Shown here: piece by piece, positions 51,598-63,835 of the stretch
Layout: every line of letters begins with the position of its first letter
Position numbering within the stretch: position 1 is the first letter of the stretch
Assembly: GCA_034766995.1 (NCBI GenBank)
Contig: CM068318.1
Coordinates: 30,717,603-30,781,602 of the forward strand
Length of the DNA stretch: 64,000 nucleotides
DNA from: Acanthacorydalis orientalis
Taxonomy: Eukaryota > Arthropoda > Insecta > Megaloptera > Corydalidae
Reading direction: 5' to 3'
Notes under the pieces: model-generated
What the model saw: only the letters and a program-made list of their open reading frames with translations
What the model was told of the DNA's origin: nothing
Databases searched by the model: none
Position numbers and translations under genes: made by a program

Positions 51598-51783
51598 TAA
51601 TACATTTAACCATAATAAACAACACAAAATTTAATTTACTATTTTAAAATATACATATGCTAACACAACATAATTAAAATGAACTATAATTAAAACTGTC
51701 ACATTTTGCTCCAAATATACCTTTTAGTATTTTCTACTACATGTGATTTTTTTTCATAAGGACAACAGTATATATTTATATCA

Positions 51784-51835
<52 letters not shown>

Positions 51836-52202
51836 AGTCAATCAAAATAGATCATAAAAACAAAATATTGGAATATGGAAGATTTTAGTAAATATTATAT
51901 TGAAAAACTTTATATTGTATGTACTTTTTATCTCGCATTAATCAGAAAATTCCCTAATAAATGACTTTTTTATTATCACCTCTGCGAAATTATTTATACT
52001 TCAAAATGTTTATAGAAAAAAGCACGTGTACTCTCTACACACAAAAATTGTTTTATGACAAAGCATTGTTGGCTTGGATGAGTTTAAATAATAATAGGAA
52101 TGAAAAAAATTCAAATACGTTTAAAATTTTAACATGTTTAATATTTTTGGAATAAACTTCATCAATTTAAGGTTTTTATTTATCTTCAAAGGTAAATTAT
52201 CA
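49671..52202. other. AT-rich DNA with three TA arrays
   Basis: TA arrays lie at 50114-50174, 51546-51591 and 51784-51831. About 51150-51300 is GC-richer. The short frames here have no recognisable family. Confidence 0.4.
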
Positions 52203-52736
52203 GGTTGGTAGGAAAATGATTGCGTTTTTTTTTCTGAGTGTAATTTCAATGTTTTTATGTTAATACCATTTTAAAGTGCATTTTTTGGCCTGTATTTTAG
52301 TAACGTTGACTTTGAATTATTATTAATTTTACTTCAAATTGAGATATTAAATTAAAAATAGAAAAGAAGAAAATAAGAGCAATTTTTTGTTTGAGTTCAA
52401 AACGGGTGGTACAGCAGCAGAAATTCCTCGTAAATTAAACAATGATTTTGATATCATTACTGTTAAGGAAAGTACGGTGCAATGGTGGTTCCAAATATTT
52501 CGTGCTTAGGACGAGAGCCTTGAAGATGAAAAAGGTCACAGGTGTCCTTTTTCCATTCATAACGATCTGAAAAACTGAAAGCATTAGTTGATTCAGAATC
52601 ACACACAAAAATTTGAGAGCTTGTACAAAAGTTAAGGGTTTGTCATCCAACAATTTTGGACCACTTAAAACAGTTAGTCTATGAAACTGTATGTGAATTT
52701 GAAGGTCATGAACCGAAATTATTTTTCTAACAACCT
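52203..52736 (+). mobile_element. HTH-only mariner derivative (copy E)
   Basis: 534 bp with left end GGTTGGTAGGAAAATGATTG and right end complementary to GGTTGTTAGAAAAATAATT. With frameshifts the plus strand reads EKKKIRAIF, EFKTGGTAAEIPRKLNND, VKESTVQWWFQIFRA, SLEDEKGHR and SHPTILDHLKQ, then goes directly to YVNLKVMN-type 3' sequence. The catalytic domain is absent. Confidence 0.82.
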
Positions 52737-52739
52737 TAT

Positions 52740-53594
52740 ACATTGAGTATGCAATAGATCATAAAAAACGTACAGTTGAGAATATAAGAAATATATATTA
52801 CATTTTTACATCATTTGTAAGTCTGATATATTATTATATACTGTAGAAACATTTAAAATAGTACAAAATTGTTTTTTCATAAAACTGTCAAAACTTTAAA
52901 TTCAATATCTGCAAAGTTAAATTTAAAACAAAAAAAAATCATAGGCATTCCATCATATTGTCTTTGCGAAAATTTTTGTGTCAATACAACCTCATTAATG
53001 TGGTAGGAATTAAAATGAAAAAGAATAATTCACTGATAAATTTGATCTTTGATTAAGCGAAATACAAGTCAGTGTCAAGAGTATCGTTTAATTACTAGAA
53101 AGTATTCTACTGTATAAATGTATCCAATATGTCAATCACGTGCTAATATTCTAAAACTAATTTAACAGTTTAATATTTTACAATAAAATGGGACAATAGG
53201 AACGGAAATTATAAACGAAGTAACATTTTTAGCTCATCCTTTACTTACGTTACCGAAATGTTATTATGTAGTTATTTGGGGTTTATGAATGAGTCAATAA
53301 GTAAGGTCATTACCTCCCGAACACTACCAAATTAATTTTAGAAATAGAGGAAGGAAGGATGAACATGAACTATAGCAAATTATGGCAGGTAAAAATCTGA
53401 GTCAAACTATAAGTAGTGTATACATTTCTGCTTCCCATTTTCATTACCAACCGGTTTTACCGACTTATGAACCCGAAAAATATAGTGAGTTCCGAAAAGT
53501 CTGTTCTTGTATCAAAAAATAATTAAAAGTCATTTACACTGGTACTGAGACTGGTACTTTGACTTCTGAGCCAAATATATCTATCTATCTATTA
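52740..53594. other. AT-rich DNA; one dispersed-repeat segment
   Basis: About 53320-53480 resembles 20165-20320. Nothing else recognised. Confidence 0.35.
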
Positions 53595-54142
53595 GGTTGT
53601 TAGAAAAATAATTGAGGTTTATGATCTTCAAATGCACATACATTCTACACTTTTTTGATTTTCCTAGCTGTTTCAAGTGGTCCAGAAATTTTGGATGAGT
53701 AATGCCTAACTTTTATGCAAGCTTACAAAATGATGTACATGTTTCTGATTCAATTAACGCCTTCAGTTAATCGTTATGAACTCAAGATAGACGCCCGCGA
53801 TTTTCTTGATCTTCAAGACTCTCGTCTCCAGCATTGCATTGTGCGCTCCTTAACACTACCCACACCCAAATCATTGTTTATTTTACGAAAAGCTAATGCT
53901 GTTTTACCACTCGTTCTGAACTCATACAATAAAATGTCCTTATTAACTACTTTTTCATCTTTAATTCAATAGCCCAATTTGAATCAAAATTAATAGCAAA
54001 ACCAAAATCGATTTTAACTAAAATACAGATCGAAAAATGCACTTTAAACGATATTAACTTGAACACGATAAAATTACACTTTCGTTGAAAAAATCAAGGT
54101 TAGAATTCAAAGAACAAAACCGCAAATATTTTTCTACCAACC
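53595..54142 (-). mobile_element. HTH-only mariner derivative (copy F), reverse orientation
   Basis: 548 bp bounded by GGTTGTTAGAAAAATAATT on the left and, inverted, GGTTGGTAGAAAAATATTTG on the right, with TA on both sides. The minus strand reads MKK--NKDILLYEFRTSGKT then ALAFRKINNDLGVGSVKERT, a shortened helix-turn-helix part, SKKCRMYVHLKIIN and the 3' end. The plus-strand frame at 53715-53972 is antisense to it and not a gene. Confidence 0.82.
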
Positions 54143-54156
54143 TAATATGTATCTAT

Positions 54157-54160
<4 letters not shown>

Positions 54161-54198
<38 letters not shown>
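54161..54198. repeat. (TA)n microsatellite
   Basis: A TA array starting 18 bp after the right end of mariner copy F. Confidence 0.9.
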
Positions 54199-54201
<3 letters not shown>

Positions 54202-54803
54202 TTCGTGTGTGTATTTTAATACATCTTAGATTATTTTTAAATAGTGAATACTTATTTTTTCTACTATTCTTATTTTCTCTCATTTTCTAATTATTCTATA
54301 AAAAAGATTATTACACAATTTCAGTTCGTAATATAATTAAGACTTATTTATAAACATTTCACAAATGTTTATTTAATTATTTATAACTGATTTATTTTTC
54401 CTGTTCAAACCTTTATTCTTTGAAAAAATAACTTACAAAAATTTTAGTTAATTTACTATTCTTGTCATTGCATTTTTTCTCATGTTTTAAGATATTTTAG
54501 TTAATCTTTTTAGGGAATATTTCTTTAATCGTATTAATTTTAATCTATTTCACGTCATTGAAATTTTCAGAAATCTTTTTGATTTCGCAAACAAAAAAAA
54601 ACTATTAAATTATTATTTAAATTGATTTCTATGATTAATTTAAAAAATATTTATTTTTTCATTTTTCATGATAAATAGGATATATTTGATTATATTTTTT
54701 AAAAAAATAATGATAAATTTAAAGATAGTAAATTTAATTAACAGTAAATGTATATTTATTTCTATACTCATATATTATATTTTATCTTCTAAATCAAAGC
54801 ACA

Positions 54804-54852
<49 letters not shown>

Positions 54853-55336
54853 TGTATGTATGTATGAATATATGTGTGGCCAAGTCTACGTATGTATAAA
54901 ATATACGCAATGCCACATCAGCCATAACTATTTTAGTACAATTCAATTTAAAACTTATTGAAGGTTTTATTATATCGTAAATCGGAACAACGGGAACCTC
55001 GTTAAAACTATCATCGGTTCAAATCAAAAATACACCACAGTCGAGCTGACGTACTGAAAATTTTACACCATTGAATTCGTAGTCAACGGCTACGCTACGA
55101 TGCTTCAATAAATAAAGCTTGTTTCCAATTAAAACTGTAGCTCATTTCAAACGTCATGCTCACTCTGTAACTCATTGACTATGCCTATATGCAAAATAAT
55201 GTTTCGTACAATTTTATTTTCGAATACTTGAATTCGTTTAATTTAAAAACTAGAAAAGAATTTAAAATATTTTAACGCATGTATGATTTACATATAAATT
55301 AATTTATATTTTTTGAGCACATACACACACACACAA

Positions 55337-55369
<33 letters not shown>

Positions 55370-56049
55370 CATATACAATTATGTTCGAAAGCCTTTCAAG
55401 TATATACAGTTTCTCTTAATTAATGCCCTAGATGGTAAAAAATTCTATCTAAGTATGTAAATTAAACCACAGTTCCAAAAAACTATTATTGTAAAAAAAT
55501 GGCTACCGGCATCACAAATGAACTGAAACCGGTTAATTAAAAATAGAATTAAATCAATAAAATAAGTTACTAAATTTCCTAACAAATAAAAAAATTATAC
55601 TGTTTCAAATTTTAACTGTTTATAAATAATTTATCTAGAAACAGTAATAAAAAAATTACATTTTACAAGAACTGAATGAGACAAATTAGAAATGAAATAA
55701 TTGCTTAATAAACATTAAAAATAGAAACTTCTTCTTTGTCATTTAAAATTGACAAAAAAATATACATAATATTCAATAGGTGAACAATAACGGTTTCTTC
55801 ATAGAATAAAAATCATTGCAATATATAAACTGAAAAAAAGTAATAACATTTCAGGCAAGAATAATAGAGTTTATTTTTTAACACTTAAAAAAATCATACA
55901 AAAATCAATTGTTACACATTTTTAACTGGAACAAATCTTTTTGGTTAATAGAATAGTGATAAATTTAATTACGAAAGTGAATTTATATATACGACCAAAA
56001 AAGTTATATTATTATTATAAAAACGATTATACCAAAGTATATATCCTAA
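54199..56049. other. AT-rich DNA with two microsatellites
   Basis: A TA array with TATG tail lies at 54808-54860 and a (CA)n(TA)n array at 55321-55369. About 54960-55200 is GC-richer but has no identified feature. Confidence 0.4.
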
Positions 56050-56148
56050 TATATATATATATATATATATACATATATGAATATATAAATATATATATAC
56101 ATATATGAATATATAAATATATAAATATATAAATATATAAATATATAA

Positions 56149-56188
<40 letters not shown>
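56050..56188. repeat. (TA)n/(AAATATAT)n compound array
   Basis: TA runs flank a regular block of the 9-mer AAATATATA repeated about six times at 56115-56165. Confidence 0.9.
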
Positions 56189-56192
<4 letters not shown>

Positions 56193-56469
56193 TAGAGAAT
56201 CTTAAAGGAAAAACACTTGCTAATAACACAAGTTAATCAATACAAATGAAGAAAATATATAAATATAGGATAACAGTATATAACAGTGGTAATAGAAGGG
56301 AAGAAATGTACACAACAATTATGTTTAGTTATTAAAAAAAAATAAGAAAAATTAAAAAAAATAATCACATATATTCTTTATAAATATTAATTAAAATATT
56401 AAAAACTTAACTAATAACCTACTAGACTTTTATAATTATCTTTTTCATACGTTATATAATATATACTTT

Positions 56470-57215
56470 CGCATGTTCTTCGGAAAAGTTACAAAAGAGG
56501 ATAGAAGAACTAGATGATGCTAGTCAATAAAAAGGCCTTAACATAAACCACGCTGAAACAAAAATGTTGTTCAATGCATTCATCTGCCCAAAGAAAATTG
56601 AAATAAAAGGATGAGAAATAAAGACGTTACGAAGTATGTCTAACTAGGCCAGCTTATCAGCAAAGATGGTCATTCATTGAAGAAGTAAACAGGAAAATAA
56701 AAATGGTATGGAGCGCATTTAGACGAAACGCCTTGATATTTAAATCAACAATCCCACTCTGTTTGAAGAAAACAGTATTTGACCAATGTACGAGTATACT
56801 ACCAGTCCTTACCTACGGCAGCATGAGGGTATAACACCAAAATCATTCAAAGTCTCCAAATAACACAGATGAATATGGAATGATTCATACTAAGAATAAC
56901 AAGAAGAGATAGGAAAAGAATAGAATGGATACAAAAACAGGCAGGAGACACAGATGCAATAAGAGTAAGGAGTCTGTAATGGAAATGGGAGGGGTATTTT
57001 GCAAGAAGAGAAGACAACTGATGGACAACAGAAATTATTGTCTGGGAACCAAGGAATATAAAAAGACCAATGAACTGGTAAGATAAGGTAAATAAATTTT
57101 TGATAAGAAATCAGTGGTGAAGAGAAATTTAATCGTATGAAATGGAAAACCATTGGAGGAGGCTTTTATCCAACAGTGGATTGATAGAAGCTGCTGCTGC
57201 TGTTGATGATGATAA
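56470..57215 (+). pseudogene. RTE-like LINE 3'-end remnant (third copy)
   Basis: Plus-strand blocks in shifting frames: HVLRKSYKRG-KN (after the RT palm), EEVNRKIKMVWSAFRRNALI, FKSTIPLCLKKTVFDQC and ILPVLTYGS, which match the C-terminal third of an RTE-like protein. Then come KRIEWIQKQAGDTDAIRVRS-like sequence and a tail reading MEDAFIQQWID-like residues. The 3' end is CTGCTGCTGCTGTTGATGAT. It resembles the remnant at 9.3-10.5 kb in both protein and tail. Stops throughout. Confidence 0.75.
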
Positions 57216-57298
57216 TATATACTAACATAAATGAATGTAGAAAATTGTGAAATATTTTGAAGAATTAAGACGAAGACAGAATTTGTTTTCGTACTTAG

Positions 57299-57300
<2 letters not shown>

Positions 57301-57362
<62 letters not shown>
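57301..57362. repeat. (TA)n microsatellite
   Basis: A pure TA array that ends exactly at the left terminus of MITE copy 3. Confidence 0.9.
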
Positions 57363-57367
<5 letters not shown>

Positions 57368-57505
57368 ATTCAATTTAGGCTTTCGTATGGAAGTGTTAAA
57401 AGGGGACACAGTGGTTAAAAAAGTTATGGTATTTTTTATTTAGTATTTTAGTTCAATTCAATACTAAAATACAATTGAACTAAAATACTAAATAAATAAT
57501 CTACA
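57363..57505. mobile_element. TA-flanked palindromic MITE (copy 3, truncated)
   Basis: Left end GAATGATTCAATTTAGGCTT then TATGGAAGTGTTAAAAGGGG as in copy 1, then the internal palindrome AGTTCAATTCAATACTAAAA...TTGAACT. The right end is missing. Confidence 0.65.
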
Positions 57506-57617
57506 TAATCTACATAATTTTCTACATTAAACATGTGCTACGTTCAAGATGTAGAAAGTATTATTAATCATTATGATTGATTAATACAAGATATAACGTC
57601 AAATGTTCAATAGTTTG

Positions 57618-57667
<50 letters not shown>

Positions 57668-58474
57668 AATTAGAAAACAATACTTCTGAATATAATAATC
57701 AATTGAATTATTTTATTTTAATTTGTTAACAAAATAATCAAATTTTGATTACATTTTATATAAATATTATTAAATTAATGTAGTTTTGATTGAAATTAAA
57801 ATAGATTTCAATTCATTAAATAAATAATATAATCAGGTAACGAATAAAAAAAACTATACGAATATATTAAAAATTATATAGTACATTAATATATAGTACA
57901 TTAGTAAAAACAAATGTACGATGATAAAAAAATGTCACAATCTAAGAACAAATAAATCAAATAAAATGAAAACCAACTCATTAAAAATAAATATCGTAAT
58001 ATGATAAGGGCAATAAAACATGTTTTTTTCGCGACGTGCGGACGAATTTGCTACTAGTACTTTTAAATTTCTACCATTACTCAACACGGATACTACGCAG
58101 TTATTAAAGTTTTAAGTACCATCGTCTTCAACATTTATATATCTTAGTTCGTGAAAACTACACTCAGCACCGATACGAATGCGTCCAGTATACTTTACGT
58201 TTTGACTAGATGGCTGACTAAATTCCCTTACCATTATAATATTGCCTACAGGGAAGAATTCCCGTCGCTTTTACTCGAGCAACCAACATCACCTTATCTT
58301 TTAATAGAAAAACAAGACCCTACATTCTACACCGGGTCATGTACCATAATTTTCTTCATAAATCAGTGGCGGTGCTTATGTTTACTACCAAATGTGAATA
58401 AATTTTAATCAGTATAATATATATATTATTATTAAAACTAAATATATTATATAATTTTTAAATTACAAGTAAAT
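57506..58474. other. AT-rich DNA with one TA array
   Basis: A TA array lies at 57621-57662. About 58020-58410 is GC-richer and holds an 85-codon plus frame (58151-58408) with no recognisable domain; it could be chance. Confidence 0.3.
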
Positions 58475-58812
<338 letters not shown>

Positions 58813-58814
58813 TA

Positions 58815-60080
58815 AGGTGTATAAATTAATTCGGTGTCATTTTTATAGTAAATGAATGTCTACGGAAAAATAGAATACACTTCAATTATCAAATATCGTC
58901 CATTATTTTCTATAACGGCTCCATCTCTCGGGTAACTGACGAATCTTTGTCGAAAAAATTTTTGCGAATTTGAGTCGATGAAGTCGTCAATTTATTTTGG
59001 ATCTTCTTCAATTGTTTTGAAATGGCTACCAGCCAGTTGTTGCTGGGGTTACCGAAACAGATATTAATCTGATAGAAATAGATCAGGTGAATACGCCGCA
59101 TGAGGGAGAACTTCTCAGTCTAACGAACAAATAACGTCTTTGATCCCTTTAGGGACGTGCGACCGAACATTGTCATACTGGAAAATGACTTGTCTCGTTC
59201 CTTCATGAGTGAATGGTTTTTTTCTCTAAAACAGGATAACTATTGTTAGTAACACTCTTAATTTACAGTCTGAATAGGTTGGAGCAACTCACAATACTTC
59301 ACACTCTTCATATCCTAACAAAGACTTAATAGGACTTTTTTTTAAGTAAACATTTTGTTTGAAGTCCATCTCGATTGTTTACCAGGCGTAACCTATGGTT
59401 TTTGTCACTTGGGATTTTTGTACAAAACGTATATTTCATCCCCGATTATGACTTTATGCAAAAAAATCCTTCCTTTTGAACCTTATGAGGGAGGACATAG
59501 CAGAATCGCATTTCTTTCCATTAATTTCCAAAATGATTTCATGTGAAATCCACTGACAAAGCTTTTAAATATTTCACAGTCGTTGTAGATGACATAAAAT
59601 TGCTTGCTGGATAACTTCAAGTTATTGAAAGTTTCTCTACAGTCTGAGAAGAATTTTCATTTAAAAGCTGCTCAAGCTCCTCGTCTTCAATTGTTTTCGG
59701 TTGTCCGAGACGTTCTCAATCGGAAAGATCAAAATCAACACTTCTAAATCTTTGAAATATTTTTTTTCATATTAATTGCGTCACAACACCTTCCCTCAAA
59801 GCTGAAAAAATCATTCTTATGGCTTCGGTAGCATTTTTTAATTGAAATAAGAAAAGTATAATATAAGAAAAGTAATGTCTATTTTGCTGCTTTTCAAATA
59901 CCATCGTGTTCAATACTATTTTGTGAGGTTATGCTAACTGCCTGGCCAAGATACATAATGTTTCTAAATATTAAATATTAATTTTGACACTTTAAAATAC
60001 TAAAATGACGAGAAAATATTTTAATTTTAAACCGAGTTATAACGGATTTAATGTAAAAGCATCAAATTAATTTGTACACC
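58815..60080 (-). mobile_element. Full-length but dead mauritiana-type mariner
   Basis: 1,266 bp with left end AGGTGTATAAATTAATTCGG and right end, inverted, GGTGTACAAATTAATTTGAT, each flanked by TA. The terminus resembles the GGTGTACAA start of mauritiana-subfamily elements. Deletion derivatives of the same family lie at 21.9, 23.2 and 29.2 kb. Confidence 0.88.
58905..59965 (-). pseudogene. Mariner transposase pseudogene (mauritiana-like, DD34D)
   Basis: Minus-strand blocks, N- to C-terminal: a start region with HYFSYIILFLFQLKNATEAI, then ERLGQPKTIEDEELEQLLNE, then SQTVEKLSITWKLSSKQ. The first catalytic Asp is in VIIGDEIYVLYKNPK, followed by VTPGKQSRWTSNKMFT and KKVLLSLC-DMKSVKYCELLQ. The second Asp is in QYDNVRSHVPKGIKD and the third in HAAYSPDLFLSD, 34 residues apart. 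It ends with KIFSTKIRQLPERW. All three Asp codons survive, but several in-frame stops (for example one between the second and third Asp and one right after the third) and frameshifts show the copy is dead. Confidence 0.88.
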
Positions 60081-62725
60081 TAATAGAAAAAATTAATTGA
60101 AAATATTAATTAAATATGGTAATGTATAATAAAACAATTCTTAAATGTCTAATTATTGTTTCCAAAATTATACATTTGTCTGTAATATTTATTCTTTTTT
60201 CAATCAATATTACTTGAAGAACTCCATTTCCATTATATGACTCATATTGAGAAATTGAACAGCTAAGTAAATTTAACTTTCTATTTTTTAAAAATAAACG
60301 GACATTGTGAACAATTTGAAGTGATTCATTAATTAAAGTATATAAATTTCAAAATTCTCATTTCAGTTTTCTATTCTTTTTTTCCAAATTTACACCGTAC
60401 ACTATTATCTTGTAGATGGAAAACTCGTTATATTTTACAATAATAAAGACTTAAGTCTTAATAAGTATTCTAATAATTCAGTAATGTTAATCAAATAGTA
60501 AAAAAATATAGAAGTAGCTCCCGAAAGACGTGTTGTTATATAAAAGATGTTACATGAATTAAAAAAGTTAAAATATTATATATATAAAATATATTTATTT
60601 TATTAAAATGTAGTTATTACATTCATTACATAGTAACAATCAATTTTATATTAATAAAAGTTAGGACTTTAAGATAGACAAAGTAGAAAATTTTAACGTG
60701 CTAACGACTGTTTAACGATAATAAACAGTCTGATTTTTCAATGCTAACAATCAATGTTACTTTTTCTGACAAAAAATATTAATTTTTATATTTGTCAATT
60801 AAATCTGGAGTACAATATAGTTAAAATTTCAAAATCATATCACTAGAAATTAAGATACCATTATAAACTTTTCATGTGTTGCGCTTCCTACTTATAACAC
60901 TGCTCTGAATCGGAGATTGATGACATCATATCCGTAACACTATTTTCGTTGCAAAAAAGTTTACGTTGTTATAAGAACTTGCCTATCACCCAAAAAGATA
61001 ATTTACTTCAAAAATGTATCCAGAATAATGTAATTAATATTTATTTGATACATTTGATATATTTTTTTACTTTAATTGTTCACGATTTTGTACATAAAAC
61101 TTATTTTAAGAATAGAAAGGTCTAAATAAAATTAATATAATTTATTTTTTTCAAAAACTCTATTATAAGTATATATTTTTTATTGATTTCTTAAGTAATC
61201 TATGAAGATAGTCATTAGATGTTTTTTTTAAAAAAAATAGGTTGTAATGCTACCATATATGAAATAACAACAAAGGTTTATTTAAAATTTAAGAGGCAAT
61301 ATTATTTGGAAAACCTCATAAAATGCTATTCCATTTTTATTTTTGAAGAACGTCCAAAAATATCTTTATGCATGTATTATCTACTTATATAGCATAAAAT
61401 CATTGTGAAACTAGATTACAGAGTATTATGCAACCCCACCATAATAGATCCCATTTCGTAGTAGTGTGACATGTAGTGGTTACTAAAATTCTCATTCTCG
61501 TTTCCATTACCAACTGTGACTATCCAGCATCTCTATTGATTTAACTTTAATATCAAATCATTTTTTATCATTTATAATCTAATTCTTATACTTAAAAAGA
61601 TAGTCTTTATATTTTTTAATAATCATTGTTTTTTATTTATTCATTTACAAAAGAATTCAAATAATTTCATTACGGTTATTTTTGTTTATTTGGGACTTTC
61701 TTTTGATATTTTCTACTATACGAGCAAACTTATTTTAATCTATTCAACTGATAATCATTTATTAATCTTTTACAGTCAGAAATTTATGTAACATACTTAA
61801 AATAAGTTCAGCTTTTTATAATCTATTTCGTTGTATGCAAAACTATATTTCTTAGAAGTAAAATTTTAGTTTTGTAACGTATTTTAAATCTATACCCAAA
61901 TTGATAAAATGTTATTATATCTACCACTTGCCAATTTAATTATAATTTTATTTTTTATGTATAGTATTTTTCATATCATGTAAATCAAAAGTAAACTCAT
62001 AATCATCAATATATATATATATAAATATATATATGCAAAAAATTTCATTGTTTGTCTTTATCTATCTTTGTTATTATTAATAATATAATAAAATATACAA
62101 ATAAAAAATTACAGAATTGTAACAATAAGTAAAAACTTGCTGAACGATTATTATGTCTAATAGATTGTGTAAAGTGAAAATCTGAACAAAACATCAACTT
62201 AAACCCTCAGAAAGGCAAGAATATTTATTCTTCTAAATGTTTGGAAACATTTTACATTCAAAACGTAATAAAATCTACAGGTAACATTATTGTAGACTTG
62301 AAGATATGCCTCACAGGCACACTTTAATTACAATGATAGACATTGTCTGTAACACAAACCACAATTAAATCTTAAAAGTTTGATAACAGGTAATTTCAAA
62401 AAAAATAAAATACGTTCGTTATTCACGAAATAAAAAGAATATGTGAAAGTACTAAGATTAATAACGATATCAAAGAAGAGTATCCTAAAAAAAGTAATAA
62501 AAAAACACAAAATCACTGTATAACCGAGAAATAGATAAAACGAAATTGATAAGAAACAATGCTTATTGCGTGTCGTTTTCAGAAGTAACAGTTAACATTG
62601 TAAGATATTTTTTAATATTAAATTGAATACTAATTTATTAATAAAGGATGTAATATTGCTAATCGATCTTTTATTAAGTAAGTGAAGTAATATTGACCGT
62701 TTATTTTTGTTCTTTTCCTTATTGT

Positions 62726-62729
<4 letters not shown>
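60081..62729. other. AT-rich DNA, no gene recognised
   Basis: About 60560-60741 is related in inverted orientation to 63836-64000 (separate entry). About 61410-61530 may be a further weak copy of the repeat at 20.2 and 53.4 kb. Other short frames are unsupported. Confidence 0.35.
60560..60741 (+). repeat. Inverted-repeat partner of 63836-64000
   Basis: Shares TTATTACATTCATTACATA, then ATATTAATAAAAGTTA, AGACAAAGTAGAAAATTTTAAC and CAGTCTGATT with the complement of the window's last 165 bp. Clear but diverged; could be the arm of an element that continues beyond the window or a second dispersed copy. Confidence 0.7.

Positions 62730-62783
<54 letters not shown>
62730..62783. repeat. (TA)n microsatellite
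   Basis: A pure TA array that ends at the TTAA of the piggyBac-like element. Confidence 0.9.
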
Positions 62784-62787
<4 letters not shown>

Positions 62788-63776
62788 CCCTTTGAGTTTC
62801 AAGGAGCGATATATCGCTCCTCCATACATTTGTAAAAAGTTCCAAGAGAGATATATGGCTCCTCAGTTTTCTAAATGCTATAAATCATAAAAATGTCAAC
62901 TTTACTTCATAAAAAGGACGTTAAAATCTAATACAAACATGCTTATATATGTTTTATCCGTTTTTTTCTAAGATTGTGTGCAAAAAATGACTAAATGTCC
63001 GACTAAAGTGAATTGTTGAATTTAGTGTCGATACTACAGTTCGAATTGTGCGAAAAATTGCCGCAACTAAATTAAATTATATTTTTGATTTTATCCATTT
63101 ATTTACCTTTATTTTCACAATATTGATGTTGGCAAAAAATTCCCCTGTGGGTTATATTTTTTTCAGAAAAGAGTAAACTGCGTCAATGTAAAAACCTAAA
63201 ATCAAGTTAGTCAGCTGTCAAAAATTTAGTCAAATAAAATGCAGATTAAATGCTACATTATCAGCACTAAGTCCAAAATTTAGTTTAGTCGGCCATTTAG
63301 TCAATTTTCGCACACAGCCTTATCTTAATTTTGAAAAACTACCCGGCCGTAATATGAGGCGTTGTGCTGTATACAGCATTAAGGATGAAGGCCCTATAAA
63401 AGATACCATCAATGTGCAAGAAAAAGCTTCACGGATTATGTCTAAAAGAGCACAAAACATTTATTTATAATAGTTATAATTTATAACAATTCTTGAAAGT
63501 ACTTATTTCTTACAAGTTTTTTTATAAAAAAGTTTCGTTTTCAAGTTTTTGTGAAAAATATTTTTTATATTTAATTTTTTTTGTAAAACCTTTTGAATTA
63601 TTTTTGATTTTATTAGCATTAAAGAAAATCCAAAACGTAATTAATATTGTGTAAAAAATTAATTAAATTTAACTCAAAATTGACGGAAATATATTTTTTT
63701 TATAACCATGCGTTTTTGATTAAAATTTTCTGACAATTTTCATAAATGTATGAAAATTTCTACGGCACTCAAAGGG
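62788..63776. mobile_element. piggyBac-like non-autonomous element (CCCTTTGA family)
   Basis: 989 bp, flanked by TTAA on both sides (62784-62787 and 63777-63780), with perfect 10-bp inverted ends CCCTTTGAGT. Inside the left end is the perfect palindrome GGAGCGATATATCGCTCC (62803-62820), with a degenerate second copy 42 bp further (62845-62862). No transposase frame is convincing, so it must have been mobilised in trans. Confidence 0.85.
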
Positions 63777-63835
63777 TTAATGTAAAAAGTAACTAGGTGC
63801 TTTTACATTAAATTAATCATAACTCTGTTTTAATG

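Noticed and set aside
53715..53972. 85-codon plus-strand frame
   Set aside because: It is antisense to the helix-turn-helix region of mariner copy F.
58151..58408. 85-codon plus-strand frame in a GC-richer patch
   Set aside because: No recognisable motif, no coding support beyond openness; listed only as part of the surrounding stretch.
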